DNA of 64,000 nucleotides from Arenicola marina (GCA_964019135.1 OZ025250.1:54559357-54623356), one strand, 5' to 3'. Positions 20,620 through 32,237 are shown, numbered from the stretch's first letter. Made by a program: numbers and translations. The notes: generated by a model not told the origin, from the letters alone.

Positions 20620-21840
20620 CAGCACAAAACTCCTAATTGTCTTTATAATTAATATTCTTTCCGACAACATGCTTATATGGAATACAGGTTGGGGGCGGGA
20701 GGGAGGAGGGGGGCAGCAGGAGTGGGAGTTGGGAGTAGCCGTGGCCGGAGTTCTTATCTGTGAAACACCTGACACCCTGCGAAAGGAATAGAAAACGGAA
20801 TTGCCTGGCGTGTTATACGGTCATGTAAATAGCCCATCTAAGTAGCATCATGTCCTTTTATTCAATATTTGTTTGTATTGCCAAATCATTCAGAAATTCG
20901 ACAGGTACATAACACCATATAACAAGAGTAAAGAGGATACATCTAGATATCAATCCGGGATCCTACATCGAGTAATAGACATATAGCTGTTACATAGTAT
21001 ACCTGTAATTAAACACACATTACATGTATAATGGGGAATACATATACCTGGGGGATGGTGGGGCTTAAATGGAGGACAGAGGAGGCCGCATTGTATGGCC
21101 TTAGGGGGGGGGGGGTCGCGTGTTTACTGAAGCTAGTTTAATAATTGTGAAATGTCCGTCTAATTCGCACTAGCGCGATCATGTTTATCTTTTCCAATGT
21201 AAAGTTGTTGTTAAAAATACACCAGGTTGGAGATTCCCTTCCCTCAACCTTGTTTCCAAGAAAACCACTCCCGAGTGTTTATATAAATTTGGAGAGTATG
21301 TAGTAACATTTTGTTGGGATGGCCCATGTTCTTTCTTTCTCGCTCGACCCCACTGTGCAAGCAGAGCAAAGGGAGCTCGTTCCTCACATCACCTCTGCCC
21401 CACGTTGCCGCCAACCTCACGGTCGACCTCAACGACAATGGGGTCATGAATGGTTTTAGACGGCCTTTGAGGTTGAATTTTATGTTTTCGATGCAGCATT
21501 TGAAAAGATCCGGGTCCAAAGTGGCCCTGTAAACTTGACCATGCTGAGAACAAGCTAATAGGCCTTATACCCCCGCTAGGGTTGGTGTCGTGAGGGCCAT
21601 GCGTCAGGGCTAGGTCCAAACTAGTGTGGAATGCCCTTTCCCATCTTAAAATTTTACACGGGGAAGAATATAAATTGTAAAGTGCCCAGAGGCAGAAGAC
21701 GGTAGTCTACTAGGGGGTTGCCATTTTACCCCTAGGAATAGCACGGCCTGTTCGGTTGGCTTTGGTATCGGCGTTCTAACGCCTTTATTATAAATTTGGG
21801 AATCGCATCCAGGAGTACGCCAAGCATCGCCCAGCCCCTA
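20620..21840. other. No recognisable gene
   Basis: AT-rich intergenic-like DNA with short G-rich tracts (20690-20720, 21104-21117). No protein motif was recognised on either strand. Confidence 0.5.
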
Positions 21841-22380
21841 TTTCTTTATATATTTATATATGATTATGTTGAATTGGCTATTTTTGCCATATCAGTTTGA
21901 TTATGATACAATCCCGAAACATACGTTCTATTGTTTCGTTACATAAGGTGCATCTTTTTGATTCAACCAATTTACACAACAAGCGCGAGTTGGTAACCAT
22001 ATTTCTAAAGTATACTGGAAACGTCGCATTCGGTTATTCAGAGTGGAACTCAAAGGCAGCTTATACATTGTTCGCCATTGATATTCATCAATATTCTGGT
22101 TGACCTACTCTTCCCATTCCAATTCCCTCTTCTTTACAAACGTACACACTTTCACGAGTAGCTTATAAGCAACATTACAATTAGGAATGTAGTGAAATCC
22201 CGCTATATCAGAGAAGACAATTAACATATGGTTAAAGTGAATACAAAATTGGCCCCTCAACAGGATGCTGGCCTGTGTATTATATTTGTGACACAAATCC
22301 CTTCTTTTGACCAGGGGTGAAGAGGTTCTACCGGCACATTCTGTGACAACCAGTCGGTTTATCGAAGTAATCTGCAAGCA
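21840..22380 (-). pseudogene. LINE 3: decayed L1/Tx1-type ORF2 C-terminal fragment
   Basis: On the - strand, frames joined by shifts read TLNNRMRRFQYTLEIW, VTNSRLLCKLVESKRCTLC and NETIERMFRDC. This matches the usual L1/Tx1 C-terminal pattern (aromatic-rich segment, then CxxC and a distal Cys). A further piece (22105-22377) is open for 90 residues. The fragment is heavily mutated and not functional. Confidence 0.55.
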
Positions 22381-22729
22381 TGTTTTTTACAAAGGATGTT
22401 ATGTGGATCAGTGCACAATTACATCCGATAAGTGTGGGCCTGGACATTGTCAATTCCGCTTTCTCGATACAAGTTCCAGGAGACCAAATTAAATATCTTA
22501 GAGCAAATACTTGCTGCCGAAGAACGGCCAAGCTTTGCTTGTTCCCATGGTCAACCCTGAAATATGCAGAACACTGCGGTCACATAGCCGGGCTTAGGAT
22601 TTACAGCTGCAGCGCTGACAAAGCCTCATGATTAAAGTCCTGGCCCTGTCATTACCAGGATGAATATGATGGTCGCAGAGGCCTGTTTTCGACAAAGGCC
22701 TATTTTAGACCCCCTAAATTATGGGAGAG

Positions 22730-23238
22730 CAGAAACCCAAAGTTAGGGGAGGGAAGACACCACAAGTTAGGCGAGGGGAGACGCCCCAAATTACGGGAGG
22801 GGAGACACCATAAGTTAGAAGAGGGGAGACACCCCAAGTTAGGGGGTGAAGAGACCCTAAGTTTGGGAGGGGAGATACCCTAAGTTAGGGAGGGAAGACA
22901 TGAAAGTTAGGGGATGGGAGAAACCCCAAGTTAGGGCAAGGAGGGGAGACACCCAAGTCAGGGAAGGAGAGACACCCCAAGTTAGGAGAGGAGCGACACC
23001 CAAAGTTCGAGGAGGGGATACACTTAAAGTTGGGGGAGGGGAAACACCTAAGGTAGGGGAGGGGGGACACCTAAGTTAAGGGAGGGGAGGCACCATAAGC
23101 TGGGGGAGGGGAGACACCCCAAGTTAAGGGATGAAACAGACCCTAAGTTAGGGAGGGAAGACATGAAAGTTAGGGAAAGGGAGACACCTAAGTTAGGGCA
23201 GGGAGGGGAGACACCCAAGTCAGGGAAGGAGAGACACC

Positions 23239-23241
<3 letters not shown>
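22730..23241. repeat. 26-bp G-rich minisatellite, left part
   Basis: Imperfect units of the type AGTTAGGGGAGGGGAGACAC followed by CCCA. The array continues at 28998-29245 on the far side of LINE 2. The same family appears in inverse orientation at 39004-39920 and 62637-63107. Confidence 0.9.
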
Positions 23242-23277
<36 letters not shown>

Positions 23278-23491
23278 ATTTATTTCCAAAAATAGCAGTT
23301 TCGTGTCACATTACATAAAATACAAGGATATAATGTCATTTTCATACATCTGATCATCAAACACAAGAAGAATACAATACAAGAAAGATACCCTACAAAA
23401 GGATCCAATACTAGAAAAGGACAATACAAAAAGCAAGAGCTGGTAGTTTTGAAAGCATTCAAAATGCCAATGGTATATAAACAGAGGTAGT

Positions 23492-26107
23492 TCAAAAAGC
23501 TGAAATTATACAATTCCATTTGTTTACAAATAAGGTTTTACTAAAATGTTCGCTATGGTCTACTATATGTTTTTCGATTTGATAGTAATATTTTATTAAT
23601 CTTGGGATATCCCGCATACAAGGAGAAACCTCTTTACACTTGCACGAAAAAATATATTTCTTAGCCAGTAGTATAAGATGGTTTAATAAACGGTCTTGTT
23701 CTGAGTTCTTTATGCCGAACAAAACAACTGAGAGTGAGAAACTTGAGCTGATCTCTATATTTGAGTTACCTTCGACCCAATTAACAAAAGAATTCCAAAA
23801 TTGACTAACAATGGGACAATGGTAAAACAGATGCTCGATTGACTCAGACGCGGTTTTACAAAAGGTACAGGTGTCCTCACTCTTTATTTTACATCGTTTT
23901 AAAAACACGTTGGTTGTTATAAAGTGGCAAATAACTTTATATTGAAAACTTCTTAACCGTTCGTCGACTGTTGTCGTTTTTGCAAACAAATAAATCTGTT
24001 TCCATTCGTTTTCCGAGAAATTGATATTTAGTGAGACTGACCATTTAAGTTCATGCTTTCCCGATGATAGCAGTTTCTTAACTAAAAACTTACATACTGC
24101 GTTACATACGTTGTCATTGCTCGACAAAACACATAGCCCTGGTGCTACCACACTTACAAGTTTGGTACCAAGTCGCTCACTTTCACATTTCCATGCTCTC
24201 GGAATTGAGTGAATAAGAGTAAACAAGTCTAGAAAGTTAATACTTATTTCATAAATATTACAAAAGTCTTGCCAACCCAGTGGCGTCCCATTGGTATCAA
24301 TAACATCATTATAATAAACGAAACCTTTAGATATGAATTCATTTTTTCTAGACGAAAGATTTTTGTCAGTCAAGAAATATGTATTCCACAGAGGATAACT
24401 TCTAACATCTTCCATTTTTGCTTGTATAACATATGACCGCCATGCGTCAAATACATCGCGCCAAAAAGGGTTACTGATAGATTTTGACAAGTACTGCAAG
24501 GAAGACGGGTCAAGTTCCCAGCATAACTTTATATTTCTACATATAGTACCAGCAAAAAAGTCCTGCCATGCCCCAGTTGAGGTTATAAGCCGCTTGATCC
24601 AGGTTATCTTTAGCGACTGGCAGAGAGTCGGAATGTGAGTCAGATTGAGCCCACCGTCGGATTCTGACTGAACCAATTGATTTAAAGCCACTTTGGCCGT
24701 ACCAGAATTCCAAATAAAATCTCGTATCATACCATTTAATTTGTCTATAACACATTTTCCCGGGGACGGTAAGACCGACATGATGTCAATTAACTTAGGT
24801 ATTGCCATAGTTTTTACAACAGTGATTTTTCCACGTAACGACAGCTTTCGTTTTCTATAAACATTCCATATATTCTGTACCTCTTGTAGTTTTTTTCCAT
24901 AATTGATAGATTCGATCTGTTCCATTTTCGTTGAGAATACTATGCCAAGCAATTTAAATTCATCTTCCCAGGTTATCGCAATATCAGGGCATATTATACA
25001 CGGACTGCTTACTTTGCAGCCAAGTTGGATCCCTTTTGTCTTCTCAACATTTATACATAGTCCGGAACAAATTCCAAACTCCCTTAACACATAAAATGTT
25101 CTTCTGAGCAAACCTTCCGAATCATCAAGAAACATAAAAGTATCGTCGGCATATTGCCCTATTTTGTACTCCCGTCCACCAATCACAATGCCCTTAATGT
25201 CGGGATCACTTTTTATTGCCATTGCCAGCGGTTCTATGGCTAAAATAAACATATAAGGGGACAGAGGGTCTCCCTGTCTGCATCCTCTTCCCATACTAAA
25301 ATATTGTGAGCAGTGTCCATTATTAATAACACAGGAGCTTGCTCCTTTATATAATAAATTGACATTTTGTATAAATTGACTACCAAAATTATAACTGTGG
25401 AGCACATTAATAATATATTTCCAACTAAGAGTATCAAAGGCCTTTTCGAAATCCAAAAGAAGCAATGTTCCAGTTTTGTTTTGTTGGATAAGATAGTGCA
25501 TGATATCATAAGTCAATCGATTATTTTCTCCAATGTATCGGCCCTTCAAAAAACCTTTTTGATCTTTACTTATTACTCTGGACAGTGAGGCTTTTAAACG
25601 TCTTGCAAAGACACCTGACAACAGTTTATAATCTGCATTTAACATAGTTATTGGTCTCCAATTCTTCAAAATTTCTCTTTTCTTATCACCTTTCGGAATG
25701 CAGGTTATTACACCCTGACTTTGTGTAACTGATAGTGATTTAGATTTTATTGCATATAAAAGGCTACGCAAAAGATAACGCCCTAGGTCTTTCCAAAAAA
25801 ACTTATAGAAGTCTGCAGGAAAACCGTCATTTCCGGGTGATTTATTATTCTTCATATTTTTGAGAACTAGCAACAACTCATTTAGATTAAGTGAGGCTTC
25901 ACATTCTTCAACCTCAGGGACATTTAATTGTATTATATGTCCGGGATTCAGAAACATTTCATAGTTGCCTCCGTGTTTATTCTGCTCTGCATAGAGATTT
26001 TTATAAAATTTCATTTGTTCCTTAAGAATTTCGTCTTGTTCTTCAATTTCTTTACCGTCTAGTAAAAGTCTATTAATTTGTCTGCTAATATAGTTTTTCT
26101 TTTCCAA
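23492..26107 (-). CDS. LINE 2 ORF2 C-terminal part: reverse transcriptase and zinc knuckle
   Basis: 871 residues without a stop. It begins in the linker (LEKKNYISRQINRLLLDG) just past the frameshift. RT motifs are NNKSPGNDGFPADFYKFFW, NWRPITMLNADYKLLSG, LLLDFEKAFDTLSW, GCRQGDPLSPYMFILA and IGQYADDTFMFLDD. The C-terminus has TCTFCKTASESIEHLFYHC, a CCHC-type knuckle. Together with the preceding frame the complete ORF2 would be about 1270 residues, a usual length for the L1/Tx1 group. Confidence 0.9.
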   Translation of the reverse strand: MEKKNYISRQINRLLLDGKEIEEQDEILKEQMKFYKNLYAEQNKHGGNYEMFLNPGHIIQLNVPEVEECEASLNLNELLLVLKNMKNNKSPGNDGFPADFYKFFWKDLGRYLLRSLLYAIKSKSLSVTQSQGVITCIPKGDKKREILKNWRPITMLNADYKLLSGVFARRLKASLSRVISKDQKGFLKGRYIGENNRLTYDIMHYLIQQNKTGTLLLLDFEKAFDTLSWKYIINVLHSYNFGSQFIQNVNLLYKGASSCVINNGHCSQYFSMGRGCRQGDPLSPYMFILAIEPLAMAIKSDPDIKGIVIGGREYKIGQYADDTFMFLDDSEGLLRRTFYVLREFGICSGLCINVEKTKGIQLGCKVSSPCIICPDIAITWEDEFKLLGIVFSTKMEQIESINYGKKLQEVQNIWNVYRKRKLSLRGKITVVKTMAIPKLIDIMSVLPSPGKCVIDKLNGMIRDFIWNSGTAKVALNQLVQSESDGGLNLTHIPTLCQSLKITWIKRLITSTGAWQDFFAGTICRNIKLCWELDPSSLQYLSKSISNPFWRDVFDAWRSYVIQAKMEDVRSYPLWNTYFLTDKNLSSRKNEFISKGFVYYNDVIDTNGTPLGWQDFCNIYEISINFLDLFTLIHSIPRAWKCESERLGTKLVSVVAPGLCVLSSNDNVCNAVCKFLVKKLLSSGKHELKWSVSLNINFSENEWKQIYLFAKTTTVDERLRSFQYKVICHFITTNVFLKRCKIKSEDTCTFCKTASESIEHLFYHCPIVSQFWNSFVNWVEGNSNIEISSSFSLSVVLFGIKNSEQDRLLNHLILLAKKYIFSCKCKEVSPCMRDIPRLIKYYYQIEKHIVDHSEHFSKTLFVNKWNCIISAF

Positions 26108-27273
26108 GCTACAAAAATATCGAGTGGGTTTCTCCCCTCTGCATAGTAGTTTGCCCTTGCTCTTAACAAAGCTCCTCGTGCTTGAGGCAGTCTAAATTCT
26201 TGTAGTTTATCCTTTAAAGCTGTTATTTCATCTGTAATAGTAGGATTGTACTCTGAGTCCCGTTCTAATTCCGCAAGGCGTTGTTCAGTTTTTTCTTCCT
26301 CCTTTCGATACTGTCTCTTTTTATACACACTATAGCTTATCGTTTTCCCCCTTATTTCTAATTTTATCATTTCCCAAAAGAGTTGATCGTTAATTTTATC
26401 TTCAACTAAGTTTTCCGAATTATGATTTACACCATATTGCAGTTCTAAATCACGAATACATTCTTTTACAAGAGTGACATATACCGGATCATGCAGCAAT
26501 GAAGTATTAAACTTCCACAATCCTTTTCCTCTTGTAATTGGCTTAAAATTAATTTTAAGCGTTACTAAAGAGTGGTCTGTACGGTAGCCCGGCTGAATAC
26601 CGGCATCCTGTGCCAGAGTGACTAAATCAGATGTTATCAGGAAAAAATCTAAGCGCGCCCTCTGAGTCTTACGTTGTTGACTGGTCCACGTATATCGAAG
26701 CATCTGTGGATGGTTTATGCGCCAGTAGTCAACAAGATCTAAGCTTTCACACAGGTTCAACACCTTCTGCCTTGCCTTCACGTTATTCTCTCGTTTATAA
26801 CCACGAGCATCTAACTTAAAATTCAATACCAAATTCCAATCTCCACATATAATGACACTCGCATTACCAAATTCTTCGATTTTCGTCTGCAAATTAGTAT
26901 AAAAGTCAGGGGAGTCGTTATTTGGACCATATAGAGTAACCAGCGTAAGCCTAAATTCACAAACTGTAACATCCAAAATCAACAAATTACCATTTGCTTC
27001 CATATGTTGCTGATGCACAATATGGTCCACATCTCTAGGCATTAAGATCATAACACCGCGCGATTGTGATGAAGGTGAATTTAAGACGCATGAAGATGTC
27101 CACAGGTCCTGCAGAGGGTCTGACAACTGTGCCCCTAAGTGAACATCTTGCAGGCAATATATAGAAAACTTTTTTTCCTTAAGCCATGATAATACATTAA
27201 ATCGTTTTAACCTGGAACCTATGCCTCTGACATTTATACTACAAACAGTCAAGTCATGGATGCTACTAGCCAT
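26059..27273 (-). CDS. LINE 2 ORF2 N-terminal part: apurinic-type endonuclease
   Basis: Starts MASSIHDLTVCSINVRGI. It shows the endonuclease motifs CLQDVHLG, LVTLYGPNNDS, IICGDWNLVL, ARLDFFLIT and YRTDHSLVTL. This enzyme nicks target DNA to prime reverse transcription. The open frame ends through a one-base loss in a G run (CCCC on the + strand at 26134-26137), after which the RT continues in another frame. Confidence 0.88.
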   Translation of the reverse strand: MASSIHDLTVCSINVRGIGSRLKRFNVLSWLKEKKFSIYCLQDVHLGAQLSDPLQDLWTSSCVLNSPSSQSRGVMILMPRDVDHIVHQQHMEANGNLLILDVTVCEFRLTLVTLYGPNNDSPDFYTNLQTKIEEFGNASVIICGDWNLVLNFKLDARGYKRENNVKARQKVLNLCESLDLVDYWRINHPQMLRYTWTSQQRKTQRARLDFFLITSDLVTLAQDAGIQPGYRTDHSLVTLKINFKPITRGKGLWKFNTSLLHDPVYVTLVKECIRDLELQYGVNHNSENLVEDKINDQLFWEMIKLEIRGKTISYSVYKKRQYRKEEEKTEQRLAELERDSEYNPTITDEITALKDKLQEFRLPQARGALLRARANYYAEGRNPLDIFVAWKRKTILADKLIDFY

Positions 27274-27788
27274 ATATTACAGCAATTTACATCACTCACT
27301 GGAGTAACTTCAAGATAACTAACGTGGAAACTGCCACCAATGGAAAATATTTTACAATTAATGACGAAATAATAGCATATCATCGTGACAACAATTTCAA
27401 TATTATGCTTGATGAATGAATGAAAGACAAGAAATGAATCAACAAGGCCCGGCGCAGAGGTGAGGAGGGGCTTTGAGAGGGCGTCTATAAACACACTGAC
27501 ATATGCACAATGTCTATACGGAAACAATCACAATATTGTAGCTCTGGCCCAGGCCCATATCGCTGGCTATGCACAAAAGCAGGGTCCGCAAAGTCGGTCA
27601 TACCAGCCGTAAATTCTCGCGCATATTAACATAAAAGAAGTCGCTCAAATGGTGCCTAAGAGCATATTTTGAGACCTTAGCTAACTCAAGCGAGCCCGAG
27701 GGGTTTTCTCAAAAGTCACAGACATAGTAAAACGGTGATACCTATTAACCTCTATGCAAGGTGCCGTCGCCAACCTCAAGTGGGACCT

Positions 27789-28718
27789 CTACTTTGCAGA
27801 GGTGGCAGCTCCTAGACTTGTCCGCCAGGCTTCAGGGAGAGTATCCAGATTCCCAGTATCATATGTCTTCCCGTTGATCAGAAGACGGTTCCCGGACACC
27901 TTGGCGCGGGCCCCGTCTCCCCTGGCTGCTCTCATTACCGGCAACAGAATACGGCGTTGTTCCTGTGTAGCCCTGGAGAAATCCTCATCGATGAAGAGTT
28001 TAGTACCTCGGAGTTCCTTCTTTTTCTTCCAGACTTTATCCCGGTCATCATAGTAGGCAAAGCGGGCAATGATGGGTCTTGGCCTCCTATTCCCATCGGT
28101 AGCAGCAGCAGCATCGGCGGCGGTAACGGGCTTGACTCCCAGTCGGTGACAGCGCTGAATCCTAATTTGGGCGACATTTTCTAACTTCAGTTTCGTTGTT
28201 AGAAAGTCTTTGATGGTGTTAGCGCAGTTTTCTTGTCCCCAAGCCGATTCAGGGACGCCGTGAAACACGAGATTTTCTCGTCTGCTGTAGGCCTCGAGAA
28301 ATTCAAGGCTTTTCTTCAGAGTTTGGTTATCCTTCAGCAGATTTTCCAAAGTATCTTTCTTATCAGTTTTTTCTAGCAGCTTCACTTTTTCTCTCAGGAA
28401 AGAGTTTTCCTTTTCCAGTCTATCCAAACGCGACGAGTTCATTTCGGCAAGACTGCGGAGATTTGCTAGCTCTGTATTTATTTCAGATACAGTTGCTTTC
28501 ATCTGCGGCAGGCACGATACCAGTTCTAGAATATCGTCCAATTTGCTGTCTTGTGTAGTTGCCATGTCTGCACTAAAGGAGTCTGAAACCGTATCCGTAT
28601 CCTTTGTATGTTCTTCCTTCGATGCTTCTAGCCACACAGCGAGTGACCTTTGCTTTTTTTGTCCCACTTTCTCAGGTGTTTTACCACTATTACTCCTTCT
28701 CCGTTTGTTGCGACTCAT
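27789..28718 (-). CDS. LINE 2 ORF1p: coiled-coil nucleic-acid-binding protein
   Basis: 309 residues from MSRNKRRRSNSGKTPEK; an upstream ATG 39 bp earlier is possible. A basic N-terminus is followed by a long coiled coil (LDRLEKENSFLREKVKLLEK and DNQTLKKSLEFLEAYSRREN). Then comes an RRM-like segment with NLVFHGVPES and IQRCHRLG, and a C-terminal domain with RPIIARFAYYDDRDKVW, the L1 ORF1p pattern. In L1 elements this protein forms trimers that coat the element RNA; that role is inferred here from family. Confidence 0.85.
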   Translation of the reverse strand: MSRNKRRRSNSGKTPEKVGQKKQRSLAVWLEASKEEHTKDTDTVSDSFSADMATTQDSKLDDILELVSCLPQMKATVSEINTELANLRSLAEMNSSRLDRLEKENSFLREKVKLLEKTDKKDTLENLLKDNQTLKKSLEFLEAYSRRENLVFHGVPESAWGQENCANTIKDFLTTKLKLENVAQIRIQRCHRLGVKPVTAADAAAATDGNRRPRPIIARFAYYDDRDKVWKKKKELRGTKLFIDEDFSRATQEQRRILLPVMRAARGDGARAKVSGNRLLINGKTYDTGNLDTLPEAWRTSLGAATSAK

Positions 28719-28997
28719 ATTCCATTTTGATACGGTCCCTTTATACCACAAGTGCAAGACGATTCGGTTTGGGAGGCGATAATGGCAGAAATTGTGACAG
28801 TCTCACGGTTGACGGCGATAATTCCGTATATAGTCCGTTGTTTGTCTCAAAACACGTATCCTTGCAGTATCCTGGTTGGTTTATACAGTGTCTCAGTACA
28901 TTTTAGTGTTGACTGCTATCCTATTACCGCGTATAGCTGCCCTCACATTCCCTCACGCAAACTTCACACTCGCACCCAGGCAGCCATGTTAAAAAAA

Positions 28998-29245
28998 AGA
29001 CACCCCAAGTTAGGGGAGGAGCAACACCCAAAGTTTGAGCAGGGGATACACTCAAAGTTAGGGGAGGGGAAATACCTAAGTTAGGGGAGGGGGGGGGGCA
29101 CCTAAGTTAAGGGAGGGGAGACACCCCAAGTGAAGGGAGGGGAGACACCCAAACTTAGGAGAGGGGAAACACCTGAGTTAGGGGAGGGAAGACACCCCAA
29201 GTTCGGCAAGCGGAGACACCCCAAGCTGGGGGAGGGGAGACACCC
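28998..29245. repeat. 26-bp G-rich minisatellite, right part
   Basis: Continuation of the array interrupted by LINE 2; same unit and orientation as 22730-23241. Confidence 0.9.
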
Positions 29246-30430
29246 GACTAGTGTCAAGTCGATCGGTCGCGTCCTTGAAATTAAAACATGACTCTAAAGT
29301 CTCGCGGAATCCATAAGTGTTATAGCGAGGTGGAATTGTAAAGTTAAACGAGACTTACCTGTAAGGTGAAGTTTGACTGTAATTCCACCGAGCTATATAC
29401 ATTAAACTTAAATGAGTGATATACATACTACAACCATGCAAGCTAGACTACTTTTTTGCGCGAAAAAAACTTTGGACCTTTAACAAAGTAGTGATAGAGA
29501 GAAAAATTACAATCTTCTGTTTCCCAGCCACTTCATTATGAATACCAGTAGTACAGCTTATTCCATTAATCTAGGATATTTCACATACCAAATAATGGTG
29601 ATACATTTCAAAAGTTACAACAAATTTAATATTAGAAATGTTTCAATTCTTAAATTAACTCAATAAATACAAGTCCATTGAATCGACATGGACATCGCTA
29701 TTTAACGAAGGCAATCATTTACAATCATTAAATAACTCAGGCTGGTATACATATATCTTTTATGCAACTTATTGCAGACTATAGACTTATTTGATCAGTT
29801 CCAAGTAGTATAATAGCTTCCTTAAAGCTTGAAAATTGTTTTATATTTCTTATCTGAAAAGCAATTTTTCCTTCTTTGTAAAATAAATTCCCTAAAAATA
29901 ATGTTAATACATTTATCATATCTGGACTGAAATTTTTTGGGTAAATCTATTTGATATTAAATCTACTGCCCTCCTTAATAGGCACATCTCGACTCCCCTC
30001 GATGATATATATCCCTCTAACAACCCACACCCACCACAAGCACCTATTGCAAAAGTAAATTAATTTTTCTACAGTTAAATTATTATAACTGTTAGTAAAT
30101 AAAATGAAACTTTACCTTTTAAATATTCTATTACCATCTGAAGTGACCACCCTCTTCAACCCCCTTCCTCGATCGAGGGTATCCCTCTAGAACCCCCCCC
30201 CCCCCCTCGCAGGTCGCCCCCCACTCCTTCCCTGACCCTCCCTTCCCCTACCCCACTGCACCGGTATAAACCGCCTACCGCTGCCTGGTCTGTGACTAAG
30301 TCTATAGTTATGGCTACATTTCAACAGTGACAACGTTAAAATTCGACACAGTAACTTTGCGTTAGATACCTGTGTGCACGTTACCATATTTAATTAACTT
30401 AATCTCAATCTTAACTAGCATTTCACTCAC
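29246..30430. other. AT-rich DNA with one imperfect hairpin; no gene seen
   Basis: Arms 29321-29349 and 29371-29397 are imperfect reverse complements (GAGGTGGAATTGTAAAG against its partner). The loop reads ACTTACCTGTAAGG, i.e. an acceptor and donor motif back to back on the - strand. Nothing else was recognised. Confidence 0.5.
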
Positions 30431-31090
30431 ATTTTGATTCAAGTGGCTGGTTGTCGAACATCCACCTTCCGCCATTGTTTACCGCTCTGCAGGGAAGGGG
30501 GCTATGACGCGTGTGACGTAGTTGTACGGAATTCGTTACAGAACGCGGCGGACAGTTACAGACTGTCAAACTCCTCGCACGGTGGCGCTACGCAAGCTAG
30601 CTTTTCCCGCTGCTGTCGGCCGGGGGCAAATTTAAAGATTCTTGAAAAACGGTCTAATCAGCTGTATTTCTGGCCACATTATAATTTTCAAGAATAAAAC
30701 ATAAAAATGACGAGCTATGTAAACATCTTGAACCCTTTCGAAAAAGTTATAATTGTGACAGAACTCTTTCTTTTCATCAACTGATTTCATGTGTTATTAG
30801 GCTTAGGCTGGGTCCCAGCCCTAATTTGTAGAAATGCGCGACGCATTTTTCCTATCCATTTTCGCAGCGCCGCACTGGCGAGCGAGTGTGAAAATGCATT
30901 GAGGACGTAGGCGACAACAGAGATATAATGGAGCCCTAGCGGAGTGAGTCAAAGGCAGAGAGTGACAGCGGCAGTCTGCAGAAGAGACTAGTAGTAGAAG
31001 CTGTCAGTAGAGTCAGTATGTTTCGTAAATCGATGGGGATAACGCTCCATGGGGGTAACGCTGAACTGCGCGCCGGTCTCTCTTCGCCAC
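30431..31090. other. CpG-containing mixed DNA; no gene recognised
   Basis: 30480-30640 is GC-richer than its surroundings with several CpGs, but no frame resembles a known domain. Confidence 0.4.
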
Positions 31091-31107
31091 CTGGCGCGTG
31101 AAGGGCA

Positions 31108-31190
31108 AATGCCCCCCCCCCTCCAGTGTGAACATGCCCCCCCCCCTCCACTGTGAACATGCCCCCCGCCTCCACTGTGCACATGCCCCT
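31108..31190. repeat. 27-bp C-rich tandem repeat
   Basis: Three units of TGAACATGCCCC with a poly-C run and CTCCACTG. It is followed to about 31430 by a C-rich, low-complexity tract that creates spurious long frames. Confidence 0.8.
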
Positions 31191-31449
31191 CTGCGCCTTA
31201 CCCCTCGCCCCACGGTTCACGCCCCCACCCCTTCCCATTCCCAACATATATCTCCTCTACCCCCTAGCCTCACGTAAGCTACCCCTTCCCAAGCAAAACC
31301 TCCTCACCCCAAGATCCCCCTTCTTTTTCACGCCCCCCCCCACCCCTCCGCTCCTCTTCCACCGCCCAACTCCAGATATTACTGCTCCCCCCTCCCTCCC
31401 CGAAAGCCGACCCCATCCTACCCTCACCCATCCATAGCAGTGAACGGTA

Positions 31450-32237
31450 TTTCACAATCATGGCGTGACGTTATAGATGTGTCATCGGCGGATAACTGCA
31501 AGGACAACAGTTCCATACTTATCTTAAAGACCATCTCTTGGGGGGGTATTTGTTACTGCAATTATTCTACAATGTCTCTTATGCCATAAATATTAATATC
31601 TAAAATCACCAAAATAAAGTCAAGCAGCGAACGATCCTTCCAAACCCCCGCCCAAAGTAGAGATTTATGACGTCACAAGATGAACCGATTTGAGTGCGCC
31701 TCGCTCGCTTCGACTGCCCGCGGTGTTTGAATGAATGTACGTGCAGCAGGGAAGCTCTAACTTAGATGTTTATTTCGGTTAACATTATCTCATGATGAAT
31801 ATTTGTCACATGCAGATCTAGATAGACCTAGATCTATGACATTAGAGGTGTGGTCTTGTTGGTTAGAGCAACATGCGTGACCACGCCTCACAGACTGTTA
31901 CTGAAAAACAGATGCAGTCGCCACTCCCACTGCCAGTGTGTTGCCAGCCTACGGGCTACGTTTCTTTCCAAAAATGGAAAGGGTGGGCTAGGCTACAGTA
32001 GGGGACGGACGGTCTCAGGGATATCCGTCAAATTGTAGACATACAATCCAGATCTAGAGTTAAATGTATGTACTAAAAGAAGTTCTTTATGCACATCAGA
32101 AGGGAGGGAGGGCGGCATTTATCGGCCTAGCATAAAAGAGTACGCAGCGCACTAATCTAGTCATATAATTCATCACGTACCTTTTATAGTAATACCTGTG
32201 GAAACCCGATCGTTATGGTTTCCGGTTGGGACAAATA
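31450..32237. other. No recognisable gene
   Basis: Mixed sequence with a palindrome-rich GATCTAGAT patch at 31815-31838. No domain was recognised. Confidence 0.4.

Larger units (their letters stand above)
23242..28997 (-). mobile_element. LINE 2: nearly full-length L1/Tx1-type retrotransposon
   Basis: On the - strand the order is 5' UTR, ORF1, ORF2 (endonuclease, then RT), 3' UTR and a pure A30 tail (T run at 23242-23271). A 10-bp candidate target duplication AGACACCCCA flanks it (23232-23241 and 28998-29007). That motif also belongs to the minisatellite unit into which it inserted. One single-base frameshift in a homopolymer (26134-26137) separates the endonuclease from the RT. Poly(A) tail, ORF1 type and YADD place it in the L1/Tx1 group. 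Few defects and a clean tail suggest a young insertion. Confidence 0.88.

Noticed and set aside
22730-23241. CRISPR-like regular repeats
   Set aside because: Units are contiguous and degenerate with no unique spacers, and the genome is eukaryotic; these are minisatellites.
31153-31437. 94-residue proline-rich frame
   Set aside because: Created by a C-rich low-complexity tract; no conserved pattern.
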